Assembly: GCF_025567365.1 (NCBI RefSeq)
Contig: NZ_JAOQJG010000007.1
Location: 118,559-182,558, forward strand
Length of the DNA stretch: 64,000 nucleotides
Source: Anaerostipes amylophilus
GTDB lineage: Bacteria > Bacillota > Clostridia > Lachnospirales > Lachnospiraceae
Direction: 5' to 3'
The notes under the pieces: model-generated
What the model was told of the DNA's origin: nothing
Seen by the model: only the letters and a program-made list of their open reading frames with translations
Databases searched by the model: none
In this document: positions 1-7,021 of the stretch, in pieces
Layout: every line of letters begins with the position of its first letter
Position numbering within the stretch: the first letter of the stretch is position 1
Made by a program: the position numbers and the translations under genes

Positions 1-83
1 TGAAAAAAAATAAATAAACGATCGGAAGAGCAAAATTCTCTAGCAACTCTTCCGATCGTTTATTTATTTTTTATCATATACTC
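1..83. repeat. Palindromic repeat, family A, short copy
   Basis: Two inverted arms of about 30 bases (roughly 1-30 and 47-81) carry the core ACGATCGGAAGAG and its complement around a 16-base spacer, so the copy folds into one long hairpin. The left arm is cut by the window edge. The same arms flank a much longer interior at 41589-41817, so this looks like an internally deleted copy. It lies just 3' of the ABC ATPase gene read on the minus strand and could act as a terminator there, because the arm ends in a T-rich run. The family is not one I recognise. Confidence 0.8.
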
Positions 84-105
84 GAAATCTACAGTTGGCC
101 AACTA

Positions 106-119
106 CAAATTAAATTTTA
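106..119 (-). repeat. Stop-codon-overlapping repeat-end motif
   Basis: On the minus strand this reads TAAAATTTAATTTG. The first three bases are the stop codon of the ABC ATPase gene. The motif recurs with small changes at other gene ends next to repeats (41842-41857, 46316-46329, 41154-41167, 48703-48715, 49007-49021). Here and at 41842 it is followed by a GTTGGCCAA palindrome and a palindromic family A element. Confidence 0.6.
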
Positions 120-890
120 GTTTCCACACTCAATACTAATCTGATTAAACTGATCCAAAAGATCATCTACAACCAGCTTTGTTTTCTCTTCTCCAGCCTT
201 ATCAAGTACCGCATGTCCCTGATGCATCATAAGAATACGATTTCCATATTCTACCGCATAACGCAGATTATGTGTAACCATGATCGTTGTCAGTTTCTTT
301 TCTTTAACAACTTTTCCTGTCAACTCCATGATCAGTTCTGCTGTCTTTGGATCAAGTGCAGCCGTATGTTCATCAAGAATTAAGATCTCGATTGGTGCCA
401 TTGTTGTCATAAGAAGTGCCATTGCCTGTCTCTGTCCACCAGAGAGAGAACCTACTTTGCTTCCCATCATATCTTCAAGTCCGAGTCCTAACTGGCTTAA
501 TAATTCTCTGTAATAATCAATTCTTTTCTTATTTGTCCCAAATCCAAGTCCGAATTTCTTTCCTTTATTGTCTGCAAGAGACATATTTTCAAGGATTGTC
601 ATGGATGGACAAGTTCCCATGGCTGGATTCTGATAAACACGTCCGATCTTTCTCTGTCTGATGTATTCTTTTTGATGAGAAATATCTTCTTCATTTAAAA
701 TGATATTTCCTGCTTCTGCTTGTAAGCTTCCACAGATCAGGTTTAACATCGATGTCTTTCCTGATCCATTACTTCCGATCACAGAAATGAAATCTCCGTC
801 ATCTACCGTCAGATTAAAGTCTTTAAACAGGCAGACTTCATTGACTGTTCCGATATTATAATATTTGTCGATATGTTTTAATTCAATCAT
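117..890 (-). CDS. ABC transporter ATP-binding protein, tryptophan-type importer
   Basis: This 257-residue cytoplasmic ATPase would power import of the substrate delivered by the lipoprotein encoded at 1788-2810. Walker A is GSNGSGKT at residues 39-46, the signature LSGGQRQA lies near 150 and Walker B ILILDEHTAALD near 170. The sequence resembles the ATPases that accompany TrpX-type binding proteins (COG1101), called TrpZ in streptococci. Its start overlaps the permease stop by four bases (ATGA), so the two are translationally coupled. Expression is expected to depend on the T-box leader at 2853-3129. Tryptophan as substrate is inferred from that leader. Confidence 0.88.
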   Translation of the reverse strand: MIELKHIDKYYNIGTVNEVCLFKDFNLTVDDGDFISVIGSNGSGKTSMLNLICGSLQAEAGNIILNEEDISHQKEYIRQRKIGRVYQNPAMGTCPSMTILENMSLADNKGKKFGLGFGTNKKRIDYYRELLSQLGLGLEDMMGSKVGSLSGGQRQAMALLMTTMAPIEILILDEHTAALDPKTAELIMELTGKVVKEKKLTTIMVTHNLRYAVEYGNRILMMHQGHAVLDKAGEEKTKLVVDDLLDQFNQISIECGN

Positions 891-1768
891 GCCTTCACCT
901 TCTTCTTACGGTCCATACTAATGATCAGAATGATCAGGAATAAGACTGCTGTAATAAGTTTTAAGTCTGTTGCTGGTAATCCTACTTCGATTGCGATCGC
1001 TACACATGCTTTGTAGATCACGGAACCGATGACAACTGCAGTTGTTGCTTTTAAAAGATTTCCTTTAAATACATTTGTTCCGATGATAACACTGGCAAGT
1101 CCGATCACGATCGTTCCAGTTCCCATAGAAATTTCGAAGAATCTCTGCTGCTGGCACATAACACTTCCAGCTAATGCAACTAATCCATTTGAAATTGCAA
1201 GCCCTACGATTTTTACAAATCCGCTGTCTTTTGCAAGGGATGTTACGATTGTTTCGTTGTCTCCAACTGCTCTTAAGAGATATCCTGATTTTGTCTTTAA
1301 ATATAGGTCTAATAATACTTTTGCAATGATCATGATGATAAAAATGATGATCACTGTTTTATATGGGGCTAATACTTCTGGAAAGATTCCATTGATGAAG
1401 TCATTATCAAATACGGAGTTGTAGTTAAATAATGGAACATTTGCACTTCCACCTACAATTCTTAAATTTAATGTGTAAAGACCTGTCATAACAATAATCC
1501 CAGATAATAGGTCTCTGACTTTAAATTTTACATGAATGATTCCTGTGACCATTCCTGCAATTACTCCGGCTGCGGTTGCTGCAATAAGTGCCAGTAATGG
1601 GTTCTTTCCTGAGGAGAGCATGACGGTTGTCACTGCTGCTCCTAATGGGAAAGTACTGTCTACGGACAGATCCGGAAAGTCTAATATTTTGTATGTGATA
1701 TATACGCCAAGCGCCATGATCGCATAGATAAATCCCTGCTCAAATACGCCTATGATCAATTGTTCCAT
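887..1768 (-). CDS. ABC transporter permease, tryptophan-type importer
   Basis: A 293-residue integral membrane protein with about eight hydrophobic segments, of the branched-chain/ribose permease fold (COG4120, TrpY-like). It forms the channel between the lipoprotein (1788-2810) and the ATPase (117-890). It is the middle gene of a three-gene minus-strand operon and overlaps the ATPase start. A small soluble loop containing DKDSG-type residues lies midway, where the ATPase would couple. Streptococcal homologues are assigned to tryptophan; a different aromatic substrate cannot be excluded. Confidence 0.88.
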   Translation of the reverse strand: MEQLIIGVFEQGFIYAIMALGVYITYKILDFPDLSVDSTFPLGAAVTTVMLSSGKNPLLALIAATAAGVIAGMVTGIIHVKFKVRDLLSGIIVMTGLYTLNLRIVGGSANVPLFNYNSVFDNDFINGIFPEVLAPYKTVIIIFIIMIIAKVLLDLYLKTKSGYLLRAVGDNETIVTSLAKDSGFVKIVGLAISNGLVALAGSVMCQQQRFFEISMGTGTIVIGLASVIIGTNVFKGNLLKATTAVVIGSVIYKACVAIAIEVGLPATDLKLITAVLFLIILIISMDRKKKVKA

Positions 1769-1787
1769 AATGTTTTACATCTCCTGA

Positions 1788-2810
1788 TTATTTTTCTGGT
1801 GTGCTGATCTTGTCAAATGTCTGTTTTGCCTGTTTTTTAACATCTTTGCTGATTGTCATGTTGATTTTTTTCGCTGCTGCTGTATTGATGATGACATCTC
1901 CGTTGTTAAATGTTTCGAATTTCATATCTTTCGCTTTTTCTTCACCTTTTAAGACTTTAGCTGCCATCTTACCTGTCTGTTCTCCTAATTTCACGAAGTC
2001 GATTCCGACACAAGCAACGCATCCTAATTTTACCTGTTCTACTTCAGATCCGAACACTGGGATATTTAATTTATTTGCTTTCTGAATATATGTTTGCATA
2101 TTGCTGACTACTAAGTTATCAGTTAAGTTTGTGATGCAATCAACCTTCTTAAGTAAGCTGTCTGCTGCCATTGGCATATCTGCGGAAGCTGTGATTCCCT
2201 GTGTGATGATCTTGAATCCGTATTTGTCAGCTACTTTTTCATAAGCTTCTATTCCCGCTTTGGAATTTGCTTCATTTGTGCTGTAGAAGATTCCGACGTT
2301 TTTTGCTTTTGGCATCATCTGACGGATCAGTTTTAACTGTTTATCTGCAAGTACAAGATCGGAAGTTCCTGTGATATTTCCAACGTTCTTTCCATCTTTA
2401 TCTACAAATCCTGCTTTTTTTGGTGATGTAACAGCTGTATAGATGACTGGTGTATCTGTATCTTTTGCTGCGTTATATGCACTTTGTGCACTTGGTGTTG
2501 CGATCGCACAGATCATATCTAATTTCTTGGATGCATAATTTGATGCGATCTGATTATCTGTAGCTGTATCTGCCTGTGAGTTTTTATATGTAATCTTTAA
2601 GTTCTTTCCTTCTTTGATACCTTCGGATTCTAAACCTTTTAAAAATCCTTTGCGACAGTTATCTAATGATCCGTGTTCAGCAAACTGGATGATTCCTAAG
2701 TTGTATGTCTTAGATGCGCTGTCATCTTTCTTACTTCCGCATCCAACCATCAAGGACATTGCCATGACTGCTGTTAATCCTGCTGCTAATACTTTCTTCA
2801 TTGTTCTCAT
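1788..2810 (-). CDS. trpX: Substrate-binding lipoprotein of tryptophan-type ABC importer
   Basis: A 340-residue extracytoplasmic binding protein of the COG2984/TrpX family. The N-terminus is a lipoprotein signal with Lys-Lys at 5-6, a hydrophobic core and lipobox LMVGC, making Cys24 the lipidated residue. The body has the two-lobed binding fold, with the typical start YNLGIIQFAEHGSLD. AAGGAG stands nine bases before ATG AGA, which supports the start. It is the first gene of the operon, and its mRNA begins with a T-box leader whose probable specifier codon is TGG (Trp). The substrate is inferred from leader and family. Confidence 0.88.
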   Translation of the reverse strand: MRTMKKVLAAGLTAVMAMSLMVGCGSKKDDSASKTYNLGIIQFAEHGSLDNCRKGFLKGLESEGIKEGKNLKITYKNSQADTATDNQIASNYASKKLDMICAIATPSAQSAYNAAKDTDTPVIYTAVTSPKKAGFVDKDGKNVGNITGTSDLVLADKQLKLIRQMMPKAKNVGIFYSTNEANSKAGIEAYEKVADKYGFKIITQGITASADMPMAADSLLKKVDCITNLTDNLVVSNMQTYIQKANKLNIPVFGSEVEQVKLGCVACVGIDFVKLGEQTGKMAAKVLKGEEKAKDMKFETFNNGDVIINTAAAKKINMTISKDVKKQAKQTFDKISTPEK

Positions 2811-2852
2811 AATTCATTCTCCTTTTGAATTCAAGTTGTACGTTTCTTCAAT

Positions 2853-2890
2853 AGAAAAAAAGAAAAGCCCCAAGCAAATATGCTTGAGGC
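2853..2890 (-). terminator. T-box-controlled intrinsic terminator
   Basis: On the minus strand GCCTCAAGCA pairs with TGCTTGGGGC around a short loop and is followed by TTTTCTTTTTTTC. It competes with the antiterminator built around the T-box at 2898-2908. Confidence 0.9.
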
Positions 2891-3129
2891 GAATTATCCG
2901 CGGTACCACTCAAATTGACACTAGCTGTGTCCACTTAAATCATATACTATCATATATGCCCACTCTGGTAACGGGTCGGGTGCCCGGCGATTCCTACTTA
3001 TTACTTTCAAAATCACCCTCGAAAGTCCATTCACCAGGGAAATCATACTGCAATCTCACCACCTGCAGCTCTCTTTGAATCATTCTGATCCTGCTTACTA
3101 CTCTTTCTCAACGGTTTCTTTTCTATTTG
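2853..3129 (-). promoter_or_regulatory. T-box riboswitch leader, probable tryptophan specificity
   Basis: The minus strand carries the invariant T-box core TGGTACCGCGG at 2898-2908, which pairs with the acceptor end of uncharged tRNA. A Stem I region includes AGAGAGCTGCAGGTGGTGAG. A terminator hairpin follows at 2862-2890 with a T-rich run toward 2853. The likely specifier codon is TGG, complement of 3027-3029, in the context GTGAATGGAC, where specifier loops usually sit. Uncharged tRNA-Trp would stabilise the antiterminator and allow trpX transcription. The T-box itself is near certain; the specifier reading is a judgement by eye. Confidence 0.93.
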
Positions 3130-3135
3130 TCTAAA

Positions 3136-3164
3136 ATCATAATACTTTTATGGTTTGTTGTCAA
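3136..3164 (-). promoter_or_regulatory. Sigma-A promoter of the T-box/trpX operon
   Basis: TTGACA (3159-3164) and TATGAT (3136-3141) are separated by exactly 17 bases on the minus strand. The -35 box lies four bases beyond the stop codon of the cell wall hydrolase gene, so the operon has an independent start. Confidence 0.9.
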
Positions 3165-3167
3165 GCA

Positions 3168-3809
3168 CTATTTGTAAAAAGAATGTCCTTGGTAAGTAAA
3201 CAATCTGGTCAGTGCCTCATCAAACCATGAAACATTTTTGGGATTTGCCATCGTTTTTTCTACGAAATATAAGGCTCCTTCGGAATAGTCGATTCCATCT
3301 TCTAATGCTTTTTTTACACTTCTTTTTGTACTCTTTGTGATATGAACCGATTCATATCTTCCATCAGCTGTCGGTGAAAACTGGACTTTCCCATAAACTC
3401 TTTGAAACACAACGGCTTCGATCGAGTTTGGAAATTCTTTGCTCCTTACACGATTTAGAATTACATTTGCTACGAGTATCTTACTTTTTTCATCTTTATC
3501 GGTTGCTTCTGCTTCTACGATCCTCTCAAGGATCGATCGTTCTCTTTGTGTGACTACATGTTCTGTTTTTGGAATATAGACGGGTTTGTCTTTGATCTGC
3601 TGCTCTAGGTTCACTTTCGTCATAAGCTGTGCCTGCATCAGATACGCCCGTTGTTCTTCCAAAAGTCTTGTCTGCACCACTTGTTCTACTTTGGCATTGG
3701 TTTTGGCTGGTAATCGTAAGAATTCTCCTGCGAATACATTTTGTCCAAAGCCACAAATGCCGATGGAACATAAGATGGCTGCGATTTCTATTTTCTTCTT
3801 CAATGTCAC
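3168..3809 (-). CDS. Secreted cell wall hydrolase, SleB/CwlJ family
   Basis: A 213-residue exported protein. Residues 1-27 form a signal peptide ending near NVFA-GEF. A basic/Gln-rich linker follows, and the C-terminal half matches the Hydrolase_2 (SleB/CwlJ) fold, with ERIVEAEATDKDEKSKILVANVILNR-type helices and a conserved C-terminal SWFDEALT region. The catalytic Glu is probably in the RIVEAEA segment. Members cleave peptidoglycan, often spore cortex; this one lacks a separate cortex-binding domain and could be vegetative. It is monocistronic, and the trpX promoter begins immediately beyond its stop. Confidence 0.85.
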   Translation of the reverse strand: MTLKKKIEIAAILCSIGICGFGQNVFAGEFLRLPAKTNAKVEQVVQTRLLEEQRAYLMQAQLMTKVNLEQQIKDKPVYIPKTEHVVTQRERSILERIVEAEATDKDEKSKILVANVILNRVRSKEFPNSIEAVVFQRVYGKVQFSPTADGRYESVHITKSTKRSVKKALEDGIDYSEGALYFVEKTMANPKNVSWFDEALTRLFTYQGHSFYK

Positions 3810-3870
3810 ATACGCTCCTTTAAGAAAGAGTATATGCAGTTATTTTTTGATTATTCATGAATTTTCATAT

Positions 3871-3993
3871 CTACAACCTTTCCACTACCACTTTACATCT
3901 TTTCTTGCAAAATGCAATTCCATATGCAAGGATATCATTCCGCCCTTCATTGCTGAGTTTTTCGCCGTAACGGCGGTCGTGAATCTGGTTCAT
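3871..3993 (-). pseudogene. C-terminal remnant of AAA-ATPase/PD-(D/E)XK (PF08011-type) protein
   Basis: A 40-codon open stretch reads MNQIHDRRYGEKLSNEG then NDILAYGIAFCKKRCKV. This resembles the last residues of the large clostridial AAA-ATPase-like proteins with a C-terminal PD-(D/E)XK domain, which often end in a similar LxYGIAFxGKxC motif. Nothing upstream restores the missing several hundred residues, and no convincing ribosome binding site precedes it. It explains an otherwise gene-free gap between nagB and the hydrolase. The family call rests on the tail motif alone. Confidence 0.5.
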
Positions 3994-4064
3994 CGCTTCA
4001 TTTTAAGCACCTCACATTTCTGCCAATTAACAGTCAATATAAAATAAACATTTATATAAAAAGT

Positions 4065-4114
4065 AAAAACACCACTTCCCTGATAAATCAATTATATCAA
4101 AAAAATGGTGTTTT
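4065..4114 (-). terminator. Intrinsic terminator after nagB
   Basis: AAAACACCA and TGGTGTTTT form the stem, with a smaller A/T-rich hairpin inside; the minus-strand side ends in TTTTTACTTTTT. The symmetric flanks could make it bidirectional. Confidence 0.75.
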
Positions 4115-4144
4115 CATCTACTTATTAAAACTTATTCCATCCAA

Positions 4145-4873
4145 TTATTTCATTAATGACATAGCAGCTTCATCAGCTACGATTGTTACGTCTGGATGTA
4201 ATCTTAAGATTGTTCCTGGTACTTTTGGAGAGATTGGTCCGCAGATTGTGTCTTTTAATGCCTGTGCTTTGTCTTCTCCGCTGACTACAACTAAGATTTT
4301 CTTCGCACGCATGATTGTTCCGATTCCCATGCTGTATGCCTGTTTTGGTACATCATCTGCTGATTCGAAGAATCGTTTGTTGGCTTCAATTGTGCTTTCT
4401 TTTAAATCCACACAGTGTGTTGGCTCTACAAAGCTGTCTCCTGGTTCGTTAAATCCGATATGTCCATTTCTTCCTAATCCAAGAAGCTGAAGATCAACTG
4501 TTCCTAAAGACTGTACTAATGCTTCATAACGTGCCGCTTCTTCTTCGCTGTCTAAGTTTGTTCCATCTGGTAAATGTGTATTTTCTGGTTTGATATTTAC
4601 TTTGTCAAACAGATTGTCATGCATGAAGTAGTAGTAGCTCTGTTTGTTTTCTTTTGGTAATCCTTTATATTCATCTAAGTTTACTGTTGTAACTTCAGAA
4701 AAATCTAATTCTCCTGCTTCATATTTTTTTACTAATTCTTCGTATGTTCCGATTGGTGAAGATCCTGTTGCAAGTCCTAACATGCAATCTGGTTTTAATG
4801 TTACGACAGATGCAATAATGTTTGCTGCCTGTTTGCTCATGTCTTCATAAGTTTTTGTTTCGATAATTCTCAT
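4145..4873 (-). CDS. nagB: Glucosamine-6-phosphate deaminase
   Basis: At 242 residues it has the usual bacterial NagB length. It converts glucosamine 6-phosphate to fructose 6-phosphate and ammonia in the cytoplasm. Seen in sequence are the N-terminal phosphate loop GLATGSSP, the active-site segment NLDEYKGL and the signature GLGRNGHIGFNEPG. AAAGGAG precedes the ATG. It is the last gene of nanE-rpiR-nagB, and its start overlaps the regulator stop by four bases. With nanE it completes part of ManNAc-6-P/GlcNAc-6-P catabolism; nagA is not in the window. Confidence 0.97.
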   Translation of the reverse strand: MRIIETKTYEDMSKQAANIIASVVTLKPDCMLGLATGSSPIGTYEELVKKYEAGELDFSEVTTVNLDEYKGLPKENKQSYYYFMHDNLFDKVNIKPENTHLPDGTNLDSEEEAARYEALVQSLGTVDLQLLGLGRNGHIGFNEPGDSFVEPTHCVDLKESTIEANKRFFESADDVPKQAYSMGIGTIMRAKKILVVVSGEDKAQALKDTICGPISPKVPGTILRLHPDVTIVADEAAMSLMK

Positions 4874-5691
4874 TTTCTTTCTCCTTTTAATGCTCGCACA
4901 GTATCATCGTGCATAGTTTCTTTTTTCTTTTTATCGTGTTCTAAGTAGTAGGAATATATCAGGTCTAACATGATCAGTATTGGAAACTGAGGTGAGATAA
5001 CATTTCCATGATCTAAGTATTTTCTTGATGCAATCAAGACTAACTCATCACAGATATTTTCATAATCATCTCTATTCTTTCCTGTGATCAAAATGGTGTC
5101 GGCTCCTCTTTTTTTTGATTCTTCGAGTAAATAAAATACATCTTCACTTTCTCCACTGATACTGATTCCAATCACAAGACAGCCTTCTTTTTGGAATACT
5201 GCCTGCATTCTCATCAAATCTGGATCTTGAATGGAATTGATATCTACTCCAATCCTCATAAATCTTAAGCGCATTTCTCTTGCAGCAAGGCCGGAACTTC
5301 CTTTTCCGCAGACAAATACTCTCCTTGCCTGTCCTAATTTCTCACAGATCCTTAGGATCTGTGCTTCGTCCATCAGGCTGTATGTCTTATTTAACAGTTC
5401 CTGGTAAGTGTTTAGAACCTGCCTTGTGTGTCCCGTGAGTTCTTTATTTTTCTCCTCAAATGTTTCCTCATATTGATAAATGAACTCACGGTATCCCCGA
5501 TATCCGCATTTCTTTGCGAATCTCGATAAGGATGCTTCTGACACAAATAATCGTTTGGCAATCTCTTTGGCCGAAAAATCAACTTTCTTCTGATTCTTCA
5601 TAAAGAAATCTGCAATTGTTCTTTCCAGTGCTGTAAAATTTTCATAATTGGATTCAATGATCGGTATCACTGATTTTACATAATAGTCCAT
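4870..5691 (-). CDS. RpiR/MurR-family transcriptional regulator with SIS domain
   Basis: A 273-residue regulator with an N-terminal RpiR helix-turn-helix (about residues 1-77, including SEASLSRFAKKCGYRGYREF). A SIS sugar-phosphate-binding domain spans about 115-250, with VFVCGKGSSGLAAREM. Lying between nanE and nagB and coupled to nagB, it probably senses an amino-sugar phosphate and controls this operon. The inverted repeat TGAAAGTTCTTTCA just upstream of the operon promoter (6481-6494) is a candidate binding site. The effector is unknown. Confidence 0.9.
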   Translation of the reverse strand: MDYYVKSVIPIIESNYENFTALERTIADFFMKNQKKVDFSAKEIAKRLFVSEASLSRFAKKCGYRGYREFIYQYEETFEEKNKELTGHTRQVLNTYQELLNKTYSLMDEAQILRICEKLGQARRVFVCGKGSSGLAAREMRLRFMRIGVDINSIQDPDLMRMQAVFQKEGCLVIGISISGESEDVFYLLEESKKRGADTILITGKNRDDYENICDELVLIASRKYLDHGNVISPQFPILIMLDLIYSYYLEHDKKKKETMHDDTVRALKGERK

Positions 5692-5709
5692 CGTATTGAT
5701 CCTTTTTAT

Positions 5710-6396
5710 CTATTTGATCGCATCTGCAAATGTCTTTGTGATCAGCTGTGGTCTTGTAATTGCTGATCCTACAACTGCACAGTATGCTCCTAACTCTAAC
5801 ACTCTCTTTAATTTCTCTGGTGTGTTGATATTTCCTTCTGCAATGACTGGATGTTTTACTTTGGAAAGGATGGTTCTTAAGATTTCAAAATCATTTTCAT
5901 CAATCTTAAGATTTTTACTTTGTTTCGTATATCCAACCATGGTTGTTCCAATAAAATCAAATCCTAATTCATCCGCATGTAGTGCTTCTTCAATGGTTGA
6001 GCAGTCTGCCATTAACAGCTGGTCTGGATATTTTTCTTTGATCTGATGGAAAAATTTATCTAATGTCTGTCCGTTTGGACGACTGGAAATCGTTGCATCT
6101 AATGCGATGATCTCTGGTTTTGCTTCCATTAGTTCATCGACCTCTTTGATCGTTGGTGTAATATAAATCTCACAGTCATCGTAATTTCTCTTGATGATCC
6201 CGATCACTGGAAGATCTACCTGTGTTTTGATCTCTTTGATATCTTCTGGTGTATTTGCACGGATTCCTGATGCTCCGCCCTGTTTTGCAGCAAGTGCCAT
6301 TCTTCCCATAATGAAAGAAGAGTGCAGGGGTTCATCTGGCAATGCCTGACATGATACGATCAGTTTTCCTTTTAAATTCTCAATTCTTGGATTCAT
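5710..6396 (-). CDS. nanE: N-acetylmannosamine-6-phosphate 2-epimerase
   Basis: NanE interconverts ManNAc-6-P and GlcNAc-6-P in the cytosol. The 228-residue product is a TIM barrel with LIVSCQALPDEPLHSS at the start, GASGIRA, and the GTTMVGYT segment near the C-terminus. The reading frame runs on to 6495, but the start at 6396 is preferred. AGAGGA stands before it, family proteins begin at this point, and the promoter boxes (6437-6464) lie inside the extension. It is the first gene of an operon with an RpiR regulator and nagB. Confidence 0.95.
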   Translation of the reverse strand: MNPRIENLKGKLIVSCQALPDEPLHSSFIMGRMALAAKQGGASGIRANTPEDIKEIKTQVDLPVIGIIKRNYDDCEIYITPTIKEVDELMEAKPEIIALDATISSRPNGQTLDKFFHQIKEKYPDQLLMADCSTIEEALHADELGFDFIGTTMVGYTKQSKNLKIDENDFEILRTILSKVKHPVIAEGNINTPEKLKRVLELGAYCAVVGSAITRPQLITKTFADAIK

Positions 6397-6436
6397 TTTA
6401 ATTCCTCTCTTACGTGCTTTCGCTTTCGATACTTTT

Positions 6437-6464
6437 AGTATATCCATTTTAAAATTAATTTCAA
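6437..6464 (-). promoter_or_regulatory. Promoter of nanE-rpiR-nagB
   Basis: TTGAAA (6459-6464) and TATACT (6437-6442) are spaced by 16 bases on the minus strand, upstream of the preferred nanE start. Confidence 0.7.
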
Positions 6465-6480
6465 GTTCTATTGATAATTT

Positions 6481-6494
6481 TGAAAGTTCTTTCA
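6481..6494. promoter_or_regulatory. Candidate RpiR operator upstream of nanE
   Basis: The inverted repeat TGAAAG-TT-CTTTCA lies 16 bases upstream of the -35 box. A larger inverted repeat with TTTCTTTCA and TGAAAGAAA arms (6547-6555 and 6573-6581) lies further upstream. Both contain a TGAAA/TTTCA half-site, plausible for an RpiR regulator. This is inference from position and symmetry only. Confidence 0.4.
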
Positions 6495-6600
6495 TAGCTA
6501 GCTTAAAAACTTCCTTTTTTTACTGTTTTTCTTGTTATTTCTGCAATTTCTTTCAAGAATTTCTCCATTTTCTGAAAGAAATGAATTCTTCTATAAACTA

Positions 6601-6634
6601 AAAAAGAAGCTGCAAGATTCCTCTCACAACTTCT
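6601..6634 (-). terminator. Intrinsic terminator of rnpB
   Basis: On the minus strand an 11-pair stem begins GAAGTTGTGAG and closes with CTTGCAGCTTC, followed directly by TTTTTT. It stands about 20 bases beyond the RNase P RNA. Confidence 0.85.
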
Positions 6635-6651
6635 CTGATATTTCTCTTATA

Positions 6652-7004
6652 ACGCTTAGCCAGACGATAAGCCGGGTTATGTCGTTGAATGGTCATCTAT
6701 CTCGACTTGCTGTTACCAGCAAGCTCCAGCGACCCACCTGAAAACAGATCGGGCCGATCTATCGTTTTCATCTCGGTCTTGCTTCGGATGAGGTTTACAT
6801 ATGCCCTGCCTGTTACCAGCCAGGCGGTAAGCTCTTACCTTACCATTTCACCCTTACCACTTATGTGGCGGTATATTTCTGTTGCACTAGCTTGAGGGTT
6901 GCCCCTACCGGACGTTATCCGGCATCCTGCCCTGTGAAGCCCGGACTTTCCTCACCGTTTCCCTTTCGTCTGAAACGGCGCGACCATTTGTCCGACTAAG
7001 CGCC
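6652..7004 (-). ncRNA. rnpB: RNase P RNA, type A
   Basis: This is the catalytic RNA of ribonuclease P, which matures tRNA 5' ends. The minus strand contains the universal segments GAGGAAAGTCCGGGCTTCAC, AACAGAAATATACCGCC, GGTAAGGGTGAAA and the 3' ACATAACCCGGCTTA. The terminal P1 helix forms between GGCGCTTAGTC near 7000 and GGCTAAGCG near 6655. The layout with the AGAAATATACCGCC box is the ancestral type A rather than the Bacillus type B, consistent with Clostridia. A strong terminator follows. Confidence 0.97.
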
Positions 7005-7021
7005 AATTATTATATCACATC

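Noticed and set aside
3586..4047. Plus-strand open frame opposite the cell wall hydrolase
   Set aside because: It is antisense to a well-supported gene and to the PD-(D/E)XK remnant, has no ribosome site and its composition reflects the other strand.
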